A stretch of DNA of 64,000 nucleotides from Rhodopseudomonas sp. BR0M22. GTDB lineage: Bacteria > Pseudomonadota > Alphaproteobacteria > Rhizobiales > Xanthobacteraceae. The notes beneath the pieces are model-generated. The model saw only the letters and a list, made by a program, of their open reading frames with translations, searched no databases and was not told where the DNA came from. The translations under genes and the position numbers were made by a program. The stretch spans positions 1 through 64,000 of the forward strand of contig NZ_QUMK01000026.1 in the NCBI RefSeq assembly GCF_010907035.1, read 5' to 3'. Below are positions 18,432 to 27,900 of this stretch, in pieces (positions within the stretch are counted from its first letter, which is position 1; each line of letters opens with the position of its first letter).

Positions 18432-19604
18432 TCATGCCGCGAGTTGGGTCTCCACCAGCCGCACCCAATACGAGGTGCCGTAGACGATCGCTTCGTCGTT
18501 GAAGTCGTAGGCCGGGTGATGTAGTCCGGCGCTGTCGCCGTTGCCGATGAACACGAACGCGCCCGGCCGCTTTTCCAGCATGTAGGCGAAATCCTCGGCG
18601 CCCATCAGCGGCGGCAGCGGCACCACATTGGTCTCGCCCGCAACGTCGCGCGCCACCCGCATCGCCACGTCGGTTTCGGCCAAATGATTGACCAGCACCG
18701 GGTAGCCGCGCTCGTAAGTGAGATCGATCCTGGTGCCGGTCGACTGCGCGACGCCGACGACGACGTCGCGCACCCGCTGCTCGACGAGATCCCGCACATC
18801 CGCCTTCATGGTCCGCACCGTGCCCTTCAGCTCGGCGAATTGCGGGATCACGTTGCGGGCATTGCCGGCGTGGAACTCGCACATCGACAGCACCGCGGCA
18901 TCGAACGGATCGACGCTGCGCGACACGATGCCCTGCAGCGCGGTGATCAGCTGCGCGCCCGCCAGCACCGGATCGACGCACAGATGCGGCCGCGCGGCGT
19001 GACCGCCATGACCTTCGATGCGGATATCGATCGCATCGGTCGCAGCCATCACCGGGCCCGGGCTGATCGCGAACGCACCGACCGGAATGCCGGGACCGTT
19101 GTGCATGCCGTAGACCTGGTCGATGCCGAAACGCTCCATCAGCCCGTCGTCGATCATCGCCGCAGCGCCGGCACCGCCCTCCTCGGCCGGCTGAAAGATC
19201 ACCACCGCGTCGCCGGCGAAGTTCCTGGTTTCGGCGAGATAGCGCGCCGCGCCGAGCAGCATCGCGGTGTGACCGTCGTGGCCGCAGGCGTGCATCTTGC
19301 CCGGCACCTTGGAGGCGTAAGGCAGCCCGGTGGCCTCTTCGATCGGCAGCGCGTCCATGTCGGCGCGCAAGCCGATGCTGCGAATCTCGCCGCCGTTCGC
19401 CGGCTTGGCGCCGCGGATCACGCCGACCACGCCGGTGCGGCCGAGCCCGGTGACGACCTCGTCGCAGCCGAATTCGCGCAACCGCTCGGCGACGAACGCC
19501 GCGGTGCCGTCGACGTCGTACATCAGCTCCGGCTGCTGATGCAGCGTGCGGCGCCAAGCGGCGATGTCGGGCTGCAGATCGGCGACACGGTTGATCACGG
19601 GCAT
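18432..19604 (-). CDS. M20D amidohydrolase (hippurate/N-acyl amino acid hydrolase type)
   Basis: Zinc-dependent metallopeptidase-fold amidohydrolase of 390 residues. Metal-site motifs are visible: KMHACGHDGHTAMLLGAA near 100, the catalytic EEGGAG near 138 and MHNGPGIPVG near 165, followed by the dimerisation insert (about 185-295). It probably hydrolyses N-acyl or N-aroyl amino acids such as hippurate in the cytoplasm (no signal peptide). A role in releasing benzoate from hippurate would suit an aromatic degrader but is inferred. It is divergent from the GMC oxidoreductase. Confidence 0.88.
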   Translation of the reverse strand: MPVINRVADLQPDIAAWRRTLHQQPELMYDVDGTAAFVAERLREFGCDEVVTGLGRTGVVGVIRGAKPANGGEIRSIGLRADMDALPIEEATGLPYASKVPGKMHACGHDGHTAMLLGAARYLAETRNFAGDAVVIFQPAEEGGAGAAAMIDDGLMERFGIDQVYGMHNGPGIPVGAFAISPGPVMAATDAIDIRIEGHGGHAARPHLCVDPVLAGAQLITALQGIVSRSVDPFDAAVLSMCEFHAGNARNVIPQFAELKGTVRTMKADVRDLVEQRVRDVVVGVAQSTGTRIDLTYERGYPVLVNHLAETDVAMRVARDVAGETNVVPLPPLMGAEDFAYMLEKRPGAFVFIGNGDSAGLHHPAYDFNDEAIVYGTSYWVRLVETQLAA

Positions 19605-19728
19605 GAGGCAGTGCGGCTCCAGTTGTCGAAGCCTGCAGGCTAGCCGCCCCGTTCCGCTCCGGCAACTGTACAGCGCCGGCCCGCGGCGCTAAGCCTCTGG
19701 CCAATCAGAAAACGCACGGGCAGGATCG

Positions 19729-21348
19729 ATGACGGCACGGATCGAAGGCGAATTCGACACCATCGTGGTGGGTGCAGGCACCGCAGGTTGCATCGTCGCC
19801 AACAGGCTGTCGGCAGATCCGAGCCGGCGGGTGCTGCTGCTCGAAGCCGGTGGTCGCGACAACTGGATCTGGTTTCACATTCCGGTCGGCTATCTGTTCG
19901 CGATCGGCAATCCGCGCTCCGACTGGATGTTCAAGACCGAACCGGAACCCGGCCTCAATGGCCGGTCGCTGGCCTATCCGCGCGGCAAGGTGATCGGCGG
20001 CTCCTCAGCCATCAACGCGATGATTTCAATGCGCGGCCAGGCAGCCGATTACGACCATTGGCGCCAGCTCGGCCTCGCCGGCTGGGGCTGGGACGACGTT
20101 CGCCCGGCGTTCCGACGGCTCGAAGACCACTTCCTCGGCGACAGCGAACATCACGGCAAAGGCGGCGGCTGGCGGATCGAGGCGGCACGGCTGTCGTGGC
20201 AGATCCTGGACGCTGTCGCGAGCGCGGCCTGCGAGATGGGAATCCCGCGCAGCGCCGATTTCAACACCGGCGACAACGAAGGCGTCGGCTATTTCCACGT
20301 CAATCAGAAGCGCGGCCGGCGCTGGTCGTCGGCGCGCGGCTTCCTCAAGCCGGCGCTGAACCGGCCAAATCTGCGGCTCGAAACCAATGTGGTGGTCGAC
20401 CGCGTGCTGGTCGAGAACGGCCGCGCGGTCGGCGTCCGCTTCCTGCAGAACGGCGTGCCGATCGAAGCCCGCGCCCGCCGCGAGGTGGTGCTGTGCGCCG
20501 GCGCGATCGGCTCGGTGCAGGTGCTGCATCGCTCCGGCATCGGTCCTGCCGAATGGCTGACACCGCTCGGCATCGAACCGGTGCTCGACCGGTCGGGCGT
20601 CGGACGCAACCTGCAGGATCATCTGCAGCAGCGCGCGATCTACAAGGTCAGCGGCGGCCGCACCCTGAACGAGACCTATCACTCGCTGCCGCGCCGCGCC
20701 TGGATGGGGATCGACTACGCGCTGCGTCGGCGCGGGCCGCTCACCATGGCGCCGTCGCAGCTCGGCATCTTCACCCGCTCCGATCCGCATCAGGAACGCG
20801 CCAACATCCAGTTTCACGTTCAACCGCTGTCGCTCGACAAGTTCGGCGATCCGCTGCATCGCTTTCCGGCGATCACCGTCAGCGCTTGCAATTTGCGGCC
20901 GACCTCGCGCGGCGAGATCAAACTGAAATCCGCCGCGCTCGACGCCGCACCGTCGATCGCACCGCATTATCTGCAGACCGACGAGGACCGTCAGGTCGCC
21001 GCGGACGCGATCCGCGTCACGCGGCGGCTGATGAAACAGCAGGCATTGGCGAAGTATCACCCCGAAGAGTATCTGCCCGGCCCCGCGGTCGGCGACGACG
21101 ACGCCTCGCTCGCCAAAGCCGCCGGCGACATCGGCACCACGATCTTCCACCCGGTCGGCACCGCCAAGATGGGCCGCGCCGACGATCCGCTCGCGGTGGT
21201 CGACGAACGCCTGCGCTTCCACGGTCTCGACGGCTTGCGCGTCGTCGACGCCTCGATCATGCCGACGATCACCTCCGGCAACACCAACACCCCCACCGCG
21301 ATGATCGCCGAGAAGGGCGCGACGATGATCCTGGAGGATGGGAAGTAA
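19729..21348 (+). CDS. GMC-family FAD oxidoreductase (choline/alcohol dehydrogenase-like)
   Basis: Glucose-methanol-choline oxidoreductase, 539 residues. FAD-binding GAGTAGCIVANRLS near residue 12 with LLLEAGG following; GMC signature region PRGKVIGGSSAINAMI near 85; C-terminal catalytic histidine region FHPVGTAKMG near 470 and TSGNTNTPTAMIAEKGA. It oxidises an alcohol with FAD; the substrate is not identifiable. ATG 19729 follows GGCAGGATCG. There is no adjacent aldehyde dehydrogenase or transporter to hint at a pathway. Confidence 0.88.
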   Translation: MTARIEGEFDTIVVGAGTAGCIVANRLSADPSRRVLLLEAGGRDNWIWFHIPVGYLFAIGNPRSDWMFKTEPEPGLNGRSLAYPRGKVIGGSSAINAMISMRGQAADYDHWRQLGLAGWGWDDVRPAFRRLEDHFLGDSEHHGKGGGWRIEAARLSWQILDAVASAACEMGIPRSADFNTGDNEGVGYFHVNQKRGRRWSSARGFLKPALNRPNLRLETNVVVDRVLVENGRAVGVRFLQNGVPIEARARREVVLCAGAIGSVQVLHRSGIGPAEWLTPLGIEPVLDRSGVGRNLQDHLQQRAIYKVSGGRTLNETYHSLPRRAWMGIDYALRRRGPLTMAPSQLGIFTRSDPHQERANIQFHVQPLSLDKFGDPLHRFPAITVSACNLRPTSRGEIKLKSAALDAAPSIAPHYLQTDEDRQVAADAIRVTRRLMKQQALAKYHPEEYLPGPAVGDDDASLAKAAGDIGTTIFHPVGTAKMGRADDPLAVVDERLRFHGLDGLRVVDASIMPTITSGNTNTPTAMIAEKGATMILEDGK

Positions 21349-21381
21349 GCGGCGCGTGCCGCGCTCTTGATCGACTGACCG

Positions 21382-21789
21382 TCAGGCGGTCCAATCGGTC
21401 ACCATCAACCCAGGCACACGCTCGAACTCGCGCCGATTGGCAGTGACCAAGATCGCGCCGCGAGCCCGCGCCTGCGCGGCGATGAGGTAGTCGTACCACC
21501 CGATCGGCTGGCCAAGCCGCTCGAGACCGGCCCGGATATCACCGGCGTGATCGGCATCATTCGCTTCGAACGGAAGAACCGCAATGCCGACCGACAGGAA
21601 CTCCTCCAGCAGTGCATCCATCTTTGCTCGCCTGTCGCTACGGGCATAGCCGTAGCGAAGCTCGCACAACGCGATCACCGGCAGAGTAATCTCGACACGC
21701 TGCGTCAGCGCCTCGCCCAGCCGCCTGGAGATCACCGGCGTGCGCCGATTGATGGCGGCGATCACGACGTTGGTGTCGAGACAGATCAT
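21382..21789 (-). CDS. vapC: VapC-type PIN-domain toxin ribonuclease
   Basis: PIN-domain endoribonuclease of 135 residues. Acidic metal ligands are visible in [16 protein letters not shown] (Asp5), in ELRYGYARS (Glu43) and in the C-terminal [23 protein letters not shown]. It cleaves RNA when not neutralised by its antitoxin. Its ATG overlaps the antitoxin stop by four bases, a classic vapBC arrangement. The exact RNA target is unknown. Confidence 0.9.
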   Translation of the reverse strand: MICLDTNVVIAAINRRTPVISRRLGEALTQRVEITLPVIALCELRYGYARSDRRAKMDALLEEFLSVGIAVLPFEANDADHAGDIRAGLERLGQPIGWYDYLIAAQARARGAILVTANRREFERVPGLMVTDWTA

Positions 21790-22097
21790 TCGTCGACGAA
21801 TTTTCGCGGATCAGGCGTGCTCGGCGGATCGTCTGGCAGGCCATCGACCAGAAAATCACGCGCGCCGAGCGCGTCGAGCTTGGCCCAGAACGCCTCGGCG
21901 TCGAACGGCTTCCGCTTCAGCGGCTCCAGGATGACCTTATCGCCCTGCCGCGAGACGCGCACTTCGGAGCCTTCGAAGCGGAACGCCTTGGGCAGGCGCA
22001 CCGCCTGGCTGCGGCCGTGCATGAACAGCTTGGCCGTCGCCGGTGCGTCGGGCGCAGGTGGCGGCGCCGCCCCGGACCTCCCGGCACGATTGGGCAT
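21786..22097 (-). CDS. vapB: VapB-type antitoxin
   Basis: AbrB/VapB-type antitoxin of 103 residues. The DNA-binding segment [20 protein letters not shown] sits at about 22-41, preceded by a proline/alanine-rich extension longer than in most VapB proteins. The C-terminal tail ([14 protein letters not shown] to the end) should wrap the toxin. ATG 22097 is the only start that fits. An inverted repeat lies 20 bp upstream and probably serves for autoregulation. Confidence 0.88.
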   Translation of the reverse strand: MPNRAGRSGAAPPPAPDAPATAKLFMHGRSQAVRLPKAFRFEGSEVRVSRQGDKVILEPLKRKPFDAEAFWAKLDALGARDFLVDGLPDDPPSTPDPRKFVDE

Positions 22098-22116
22098 GAC
22101 CAAGCCTCCAAATTGA

Positions 22117-22135
22117 TATCTACCATTGATAGATA
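22117..22135. promoter_or_regulatory. Putative VapBC autoregulatory operator
   Basis: Inverted repeat TATCTA-N7-TAGATA, 20 bp upstream of vapB, in an AT-rich patch inside GC-rich DNA. The position and symmetry are what a VapB dimer would need. Confidence 0.55.
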
Positions 22136-22240
22136 CCATCAAACTAAGGCATCGTCAAAGCAACAGCGCCCGCGGCGACGCTACGCCGACCTCCTGAACC
22201 GCAGGGCCGTGCTCGTCAGGCCGTTCCGCTTTCGCAGACC

Positions 22241-23080
22241 TCAATGCGAGATCAGCGTCGGGACCGTCACCTTGCTCAGCAGGGTGCGGGTCACGCCGCC
22301 CAACAGCAATTCGCGCTTCGGCGAGTGGCTGTAGGCGCCGAGCACGATCAGGTCGGACTGGTCATCGGCGGCGTAACGACGGATCACCTCGGCGATCGGC
22401 CCGCCCCTGGACCGCAGTTGTTCGACGCGCGCCACGACACCGTGACGACTGAGATAGTGTGCGATGTCGGCGCCGGGCTCTTGTCCATGCGCGGGATTGT
22501 TGGTCGGATCGACCACGACCACCGACACCTTTTCCGCAGCGCGCAGCACCGGAAGAGAGTCGGTAATCGCCCGCCGCGCTTCGCGGCTTGCGTTCCAGGC
22601 GAACAGAACGTTGCGTGCGATCGTCCCCCCGGGCCGGCTCGCCGGAACGATCAGCACCGGCACGCCGGTCGAGAGCAGCATCTGCTCCGGCGACCATCCT
22701 GCCGGCAGTCCCGCCGAAGGATGACCGACAACGACAAGGTCGGCGTGGAGGCAATGCAGCCGCACGAGCTCGCCGACGTCGCTGCCGCGAACAGCGCGGT
22801 ATTCGAACGAAGCGTCGTCGCGCGCCGCCATCACTTCGAAACTGCGGCCCGCGGCCTGCAGCGCGTTGCTTTCGATGAGATTGTGCCGCTCCAGCATGTC
22901 GCGGATCGCGGCGCCGCCATGAATGTTGCTGTCGGAGCGATCGTGCTGCCACGCATTCGGCACGATGAAGAGGCCGATCAGATGCGCCTGGTGACGCATC
23001 GCCAGCCCGGCGGCGTAGCGCACGCGCGCGTCACTGGCTTCCGTTTGATCGACGAAGACGACGATTGTCTTGAGGGCCAT
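22241..23080 (-). CDS. Tandem universal stress protein (UspA family)
   Basis: Protein of 279 residues with two UspA folds. The first half (about 1-150) starts LKTIVVFVDQTEASDARVRYAAGLA and ends VLIVPASRP. The second (about 155-279) starts NVLFAWNASREARRAI and contains the ATP-binding-like IVLGAYSHSPKRELLLGG. Tandem Usp proteins of this type are stress- or low-oxygen-induced in proteobacteria. I found no FNR/FixK box or EcfG site in the 217 bp upstream. Confidence 0.88.
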   Translation of the reverse strand: MALKTIVVFVDQTEASDARVRYAAGLAMRHQAHLIGLFIVPNAWQHDRSDSNIHGGAAIRDMLERHNLIESNALQAAGRSFEVMAARDDASFEYRAVRGSDVGELVRLHCLHADLVVVGHPSAGLPAGWSPEQMLLSTGVPVLIVPASRPGGTIARNVLFAWNASREARRAITDSLPVLRAAEKVSVVVVDPTNNPAHGQEPGADIAHYLSRHGVVARVEQLRSRGGPIAEVIRRYAADDQSDLIVLGAYSHSPKRELLLGGVTRTLLSKVTVPTLISH

Positions 23081-23298
23081 ACGCTCACCGCTGATCGAGG
23101 CCGATGACTGCCGGCACGACTAGCGAAGATAGGTCGGCGAGGGGATGCGGTGTTGCGTCACGTCAACGCACACGCCAAGCGATCCGCATTCAGTCCGAAC
23201 GCAGCCGTACACTCGGATTGATCAGTTGCTCCGAGCGACGCGCACACAGCGCCGCTCAGTTGGTCAGCGCAGCCGGCCGATCGCCGCGTGCGATCGAA

Positions 23299-24690
23299 CT
23301 ACGCCGATTTGCGCACCGCGTTGTCGACCAGGGTCTTTCCGAGCGACCAGATCGCGCCGGGCACCTTGTGGCTGTCGGCGATCACCTGATCGAACGAGCG
23401 TTCGATCCAGGCGCAGTCGTCTTCGGTGATGGTCAGCGGCGGCAGCAGCTTGATGGTGTGCAGGCCGTGACCGGCCACCTGGGTCAGGATCTTGTGATCC
23501 TTGAACAACGGCACGGTGATGAGCTGGACGAACAGCCCCTTGTTGGCGGTCTCGAGCATCGTCCACGACGCCTTCAGCCGCAGCGACTTCGGCGGACCGA
23601 ATTCGACGCCGATCATCAGACCCTTGCCGCGGACTTCCTTGAGCAGCTCATAGCCCGGAACCATCCGCGTCAGCGCCAGCCGCAGTTCGGCGCCGCGCTT
23701 GGCGGCGGCCTCGACCAGTTTCTCGGCCTTGAGGACTTCGAGCGTCGCAATGCCGGCCGCCATCGCCAGATCGTTCTTGGCGAAGGTCGAGCCGTGCACC
23801 ACGGCGCGGTCCATGCGGTTGAAGATCTTGTCGAAGATCGACTTGCGCGTCAGCACCGCGCCGACCGGCACGTGGCCGCCGGACAGCGCCTTCGACAGCA
23901 GCACCATGTCAGGCTCGACGTTCCAATGCTCGACCGCCAGGAAGCGGCCGGTGCGGCCCATGCCGGTCTGGATCTCGTCGGCGACGAACAGCGTGCCGTA
24001 GCGTTTGCACAGCGCCGCCGCTGCGGGGAGGAACTCGTCGGTGGGCATGTTGACGCCCTTGCCCTGGATCGGCTCGACGATGAAGGCGGCGATCTCGCGG
24101 GTCGACAGCACCTTCTCCAGCGCTTCGAGATCGTTGAACGGGATGGTGGTGACGCCGGGCAGCAGCGGGCCGAAACCGCCCTGGAAATTCTGATCGTCGG
24201 TGAGCGACAGCGCGCCGTAGGTCAGGCCGTGATAGCTGTGGTCGCAATTGACGATGCCGTGACGCCCGGTCGCACCGCGCGCGAACTTGATCGCGGCCTC
24301 GACGCTCTCGGCGCCGGAATTGGCGAAGAACACCTTGTCGAGATACGGCATCTGCTCGAGCAGGCGTTCGGCCAGGATGCCGGCCAGCGTCGAGACGTCG
24401 AGCTGCACCAGATTGGGCAGATCGGCGTCGAGCACGCTCTGCAGCGCCTTGCGCACCACCGGGTGGTTGCGACCGAGCGCGAACACGCCGAACCCGCTGA
24501 GCAGATCGAGATAGCGGGCGCCGTCCCGGTCGTAGAGATACTGGCCGGTGCCCTTCTGAAAGCCGACGTCGTAGCCGATCGTCTTGAGCACGCGGACGAG
24601 CTGCTCGTTGAGGTGCCGCGTGTGCATCGAGCTGCGCTGCGCTTCGCGCGCCGCGAACATCTCGGCGAGGTCTAAATTCGGCTGGTGCAT
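23299..24690 (-). CDS. hpnO: Hopanoid class III aminotransferase HpnO (aminobacteriohopanetriol formation)
   Basis: PLP-dependent class III aminotransferase of 463 residues. Visible are NSGAESVEAAIKFARG near 125, the cofactor-contacting ADEIQTGMGRTG near 250, and the Schiff-base lysine in LLSKALSGGHVPVGAVL near 282. In R. palustris TIE-1 HpnO converts the ribosyl-derived hopanoid side chain to aminobacteriohopanetriol. The same-strand neighbour 291 bp upstream is hpnN, and the wider hopanoid operon lies to the right, which supports HpnO over acetylornithine or ornithine aminotransferase. The acceptor and donor cannot be read from sequence. Confidence 0.85.
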   Translation of the reverse strand: MHQPNLDLAEMFAAREAQRSSMHTRHLNEQLVRVLKTIGYDVGFQKGTGQYLYDRDGARYLDLLSGFGVFALGRNHPVVRKALQSVLDADLPNLVQLDVSTLAGILAERLLEQMPYLDKVFFANSGAESVEAAIKFARGATGRHGIVNCDHSYHGLTYGALSLTDDQNFQGGFGPLLPGVTTIPFNDLEALEKVLSTREIAAFIVEPIQGKGVNMPTDEFLPAAAALCKRYGTLFVADEIQTGMGRTGRFLAVEHWNVEPDMVLLSKALSGGHVPVGAVLTRKSIFDKIFNRMDRAVVHGSTFAKNDLAMAAGIATLEVLKAEKLVEAAAKRGAELRLALTRMVPGYELLKEVRGKGLMIGVEFGPPKSLRLKASWTMLETANKGLFVQLITVPLFKDHKILTQVAGHGLHTIKLLPPLTITEDDCAWIERSFDQVIADSHKVPGAIWSLGKTLVDNAVRKSA

Positions 24691-24981
24691 GGGCTACATA
24701 CGTCGCTTGTTGGACCCGCCGTCAACACCTAAAGGGCGGCGGCTCGTCGCACTCGAGTTTTCTTTCCAGAGTTGTGATGCGCGGGAGACAGGCCGGTTTC
24801 GCGGCCGCCCCCATGGAGCAAGCCCCCTGCCCCGAGGCCGGTATAGTCCCAACGCCCCATCCGGCGCCAGCCCTGTGACCTCGCCTGCGGCAATCCGGCC
24901 ATGCTCTCGGGTCTCGGCGCGATGTCGTGCTCCGAAACCGCCTTCCGGGAGGACGAACGCCTCCCCCGCGGAAAGCCCGAC

Positions 24982-27588
24982 TCACAGATCGGTATCGCCG
25001 CTCTCGTCGATGTGGCGCGGCTTGCCCATCAGCGCCGGCTGGAACAACAAAACGGCGCCCAGCGTGGTGAGCAGCGACAGCGCCAGCAGCTTGCCCATGC
25101 TGGCGGTTCCCGGATGGCTGGACAGCCACAGGCTGCCGAACGCCGTGGCGGTAGTCAGGGCGCTGAAGAAGATCGCCCGGGTCAACGCCGACTGCAGCAG
25201 ATTGGTGCGGCCGGCGCGCCAGGCGGTTACGTAATAGATCTTGAACGCGACGCCGACGCCGAGCAGCAGCGGCAGCGCGACGATGTTGGCGAAGTTCAGC
25301 GGCAGATCGATCAGCACGCAGATCTCGAGCGTCACCGCGCCCGCCACCAGCAGCGGAATCAAGGTCAGTGCCACGTCGGTAATCCGCCGCAGGGTGATCC
25401 ACAGCAGGATCGAGATCGACAGCAGCGCCCACAATCCGGCCTGGACGAACGAGCCGACGATGGTGTCGCCCGATTTCAGGATCGACACCGGGCCGCCGGT
25501 CGCCAGCGGCTCTGCCTGCAGCACCGCCGCGGCGAACTTGCGCAGGGTCGCGTTGTCGTTGGGATCGCCGCTCGGCAGCACTTCGACCCGGATCTGGCCA
25601 TCCTTGGTCTTCCACGACGACACGATGTCGGGCGGCAGATTATCCAGGGTGACCGGCTGCGCCTTGAGCATGTTGCGCAGCAGTTCGAAGTCGATCAGCA
25701 GCGGCCGGACGAACACGTCCTGCGCCTGTTCGCGAATCGTCGGCTCGGCCTCGGCGAGCTTCGTCAGCGCGGTGGCGAGCCGGCGGGAGGCGTCTGCACC
25801 GGGACCGCCGCCTTCGCCGGCGGCTCGGATCAGCGCCTGAGCCGAGCTCTTGAGCGAAGCGATGTTGTCCTGATCGGACGGCGGCGGATCGACCTGCTCA
25901 GGATTGAGCGCCGGATCCAGCACCTTGGCACCGGCCTGGATCAGCTTCAGCTTCTCCGGCTGGTCCGGCGGCACGAAGGTGTCGAGCGAGATCGTGCGCG
26001 ACACCTCCGGCAGCTTGCCTAGCTTGGCTTCGATCGCACGCGCCGCCTGTTCCGTCGGGGCCAGCACGTTGACGGCGCTAGCTCCGGTATTCGGGTCCTT
26101 ACGCAGGTCCAGGAAGGTGGCGATCGACTCAACCTTCGGGTTGCGCAGATTGATCGGGTTGAAGTCGAAATGCATGAAGTACAGCAGCGGCAGTCCGGCC
26201 ACCGCGACGCCGAGCGTCCAGGCGATGACGCCGACGCGGTGCTTCTCGAGGAAATGGTCGACCGGCGCCAGGAAGGCGTAGCCGAGCGGCTCCTTTTCGC
26301 CGGCCGGGTTCAGCAGCTTGATCAGCGCCGGCAGCACGGTGATGCTGGTGAAGAAAGCGATCGCCATGCCGGCGCCGGCGATCTCGCCGAGTTCGGAAAT
26401 GCCCTTGTAGGAGGTCGGCAGGAACGACAGGAAGCCGGCGGTGGTCGACATCGCCGCCAGCGACAGCGGCACCGCGGAGTACTCCGCGGCCTGGATCAGC
26501 GCCTTGTTCAGATCCCCGGTTTTGTGACGTTCCGAGCGATAACGGACGCTGAACTGGATGCCGAAATCGACGCCGAGTCCGACGAACAGCACCGCAAACG
26601 CGATCGACAGCAGGTTGAGCGAATCCACCAGCATCAGACCGACCGCGGTGGTGATCGACAGGCCGATCACCAGATTGGCCGCCACCGCGAAGATGATCTT
26701 GGAGGAGTGCAGCGCCATCCACAGGATCAGCAGCACCACCACGACGGTGCCGATGCCGTTGACCACGGCGCCGTCCTTGACGGTGGCGAACTCTTCGTTG
26801 GCGATCGGAACCGGCCCGGTCAGCCGGACTCGGGCCCCGAATTCCTGCTCGATCTTCAGGTCGACCGCCGCCTTGCGGATTGCGTCGGTGGCGTCCTTGC
26901 CCGGTTCCAAGGCCTTGAAGTCGAGGATCGGCTTGACCTCGATGAAGGCGCGCTTGTCGCTGTCGGTCAGCGGTTCCGGGTTGACCAGCGCACGCCACGA
27001 GAAGAACGCCGGCTGCTTGCCGAGCACTTCCTCCACGGTCCCAGCAACGGCGTTGAAGGTTTTGGCGGTGGCGTCCAGGATCAATTCGCCCCGCTTGAGG
27101 CCGACCAGTCCGGTCTCCAGCGCAGCGGTCAGGCCGCGGATCGAGGGATCGCCGGCCATGATCTCGATCAGGGGAACCGCCTGCTGGAACTGACCGGTCG
27201 CCTTGGCGACCTCATCCTTGGGCAGGAACAACAGCCCGTTGCGATCGAAAAACGGGCCGCCGCCGAGCCGCTTAACCGACTCGAAGTTCTTGTTATTCTT
27301 CGATAATTCTGCAGTGAGCCGAGCCGCCGCGGCATTGGCGAATTCCGGCGTCGGCGCCTCCACCACCGCCAGGATCAGCCGCTCCTGATCGAACGCCTTC
27401 TCGAACGCGATATCACGTTTGCGCCAGTCGAGATCAGACGAGATCAAATGGTTGATGTCGGTGTTGATCCCGAAATGTTGGTAAGTATAGAAACCGGCCG
27501 CGATCGCGAGAAATACGCCGATCAGCACAGTAAAGGCCGCAAACCTGGTGCTGGCCTTGACAATGGAGACGATGGCACGCTTCAGCAC
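24982..27588 (-). CDS. hpnN: HpnN, RND/MMPL-type hopanoid transporter
   Basis: Large inner-membrane RND-superfamily protein of 868 residues. An N-terminal helix (about 15-35) is followed by a periplasmic domain, a first helix bundle (about 265-450, with LFVGLGVDFGIQFSVRYRSE carrying the proton-relay-like acidic residue), a second periplasmic domain and a C-terminal bundle (about 725-860). The motif FGINTDINHLISSDLDWRKR is diagnostic of HpnN. HpnN is needed to move hopanoids to the outer membrane in R. palustris. The start is GTG 27588, the only plausible codon next to the first membrane segment. It is divergent from ispH-hpnH. Confidence 0.9.
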   Translation of the reverse strand: MLKRAIVSIVKASTRFAAFTVLIGVFLAIAAGFYTYQHFGINTDINHLISSDLDWRKRDIAFEKAFDQERLILAVVEAPTPEFANAAAARLTAELSKNNKNFESVKRLGGGPFFDRNGLLFLPKDEVAKATGQFQQAVPLIEIMAGDPSIRGLTAALETGLVGLKRGELILDATAKTFNAVAGTVEEVLGKQPAFFSWRALVNPEPLTDSDKRAFIEVKPILDFKALEPGKDATDAIRKAAVDLKIEQEFGARVRLTGPVPIANEEFATVKDGAVVNGIGTVVVVLLILWMALHSSKIIFAVAANLVIGLSITTAVGLMLVDSLNLLSIAFAVLFVGLGVDFGIQFSVRYRSERHKTGDLNKALIQAAEYSAVPLSLAAMSTTAGFLSFLPTSYKGISELGEIAGAGMAIAFFTSITVLPALIKLLNPAGEKEPLGYAFLAPVDHFLEKHRVGVIAWTLGVAVAGLPLLYFMHFDFNPINLRNPKVESIATFLDLRKDPNTGASAVNVLAPTEQAARAIEAKLGKLPEVSRTISLDTFVPPDQPEKLKLIQAGAKVLDPALNPEQVDPPPSDQDNIASLKSSAQALIRAAGEGGGPGADASRRLATALTKLAEAEPTIREQAQDVFVRPLLIDFELLRNMLKAQPVTLDNLPPDIVSSWKTKDGQIRVEVLPSGDPNDNATLRKFAAAVLQAEPLATGGPVSILKSGDTIVGSFVQAGLWALLSISILLWITLRRITDVALTLIPLLVAGAVTLEICVLIDLPLNFANIVALPLLLGVGVAFKIYYVTAWRAGRTNLLQSALTRAIFFSALTTATAFGSLWLSSHPGTASMGKLLALSLLTTLGAVLLFQPALMGKPRHIDESGDTDL

Positions 27589-27900
27589 ATTTAGACTTTC
27601 TATTGCTGCCGGCTGGCATAAAATATGGCCGTTCCGCCGGGTTCCGAGTCGATCGAACTGTTTCTGATGGTTCTGCGACCAAGGACTGGACAAAATGGCC
27701 GAAAACAAGCCGGCGGAGATGTGTTCGCGGAAGTAATCTCACCAGGCTGGATTGCCAAGGGCGTTTTGCAACGCGTGTTGCAATACGCCAATAAGTCCCT
27801 TGCGCTCCTTGGGGTTGCGGGTGTCCTCATACCAGCTAGATCATGCTAGGGGAATGCGACGTGCTGCCAGGAGACCGAAAGATCATGAGCGTGGTGCCCC
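27589..27900. other. Divergent promoter region between hpnN and ispH-hpnH
   Basis: A gene-free 312 bp that must hold promoters for hpnN (left) and ispH-hpnH (right). Apart from the large palindrome listed separately I see no convincing sigma-70 or EcfG element and no open reading frame with codon use like the neighbours. Confidence 0.5.
27760..27789. promoter_or_regulatory. 30-bp imperfect palindrome in the hpnN/ispH divergent region
   Basis: Arms GGCGTTTTGCAAC and GTTGCAATACGCC surround GCGT; 12 of 13 arm positions are complementary. There is no T run, so it is not a terminator. Its place between divergent hopanoid and isoprenoid genes suggests an operator for an unidentified dimeric regulator. 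Confidence 0.55.

Noticed and set aside
23081-23298. An FNR/FixK or EcfG site upstream of the universal stress protein
   Set aside because: No TTGAT-N4-ATCAA and no GGAAC-N16-CGTT could be found in the gap.
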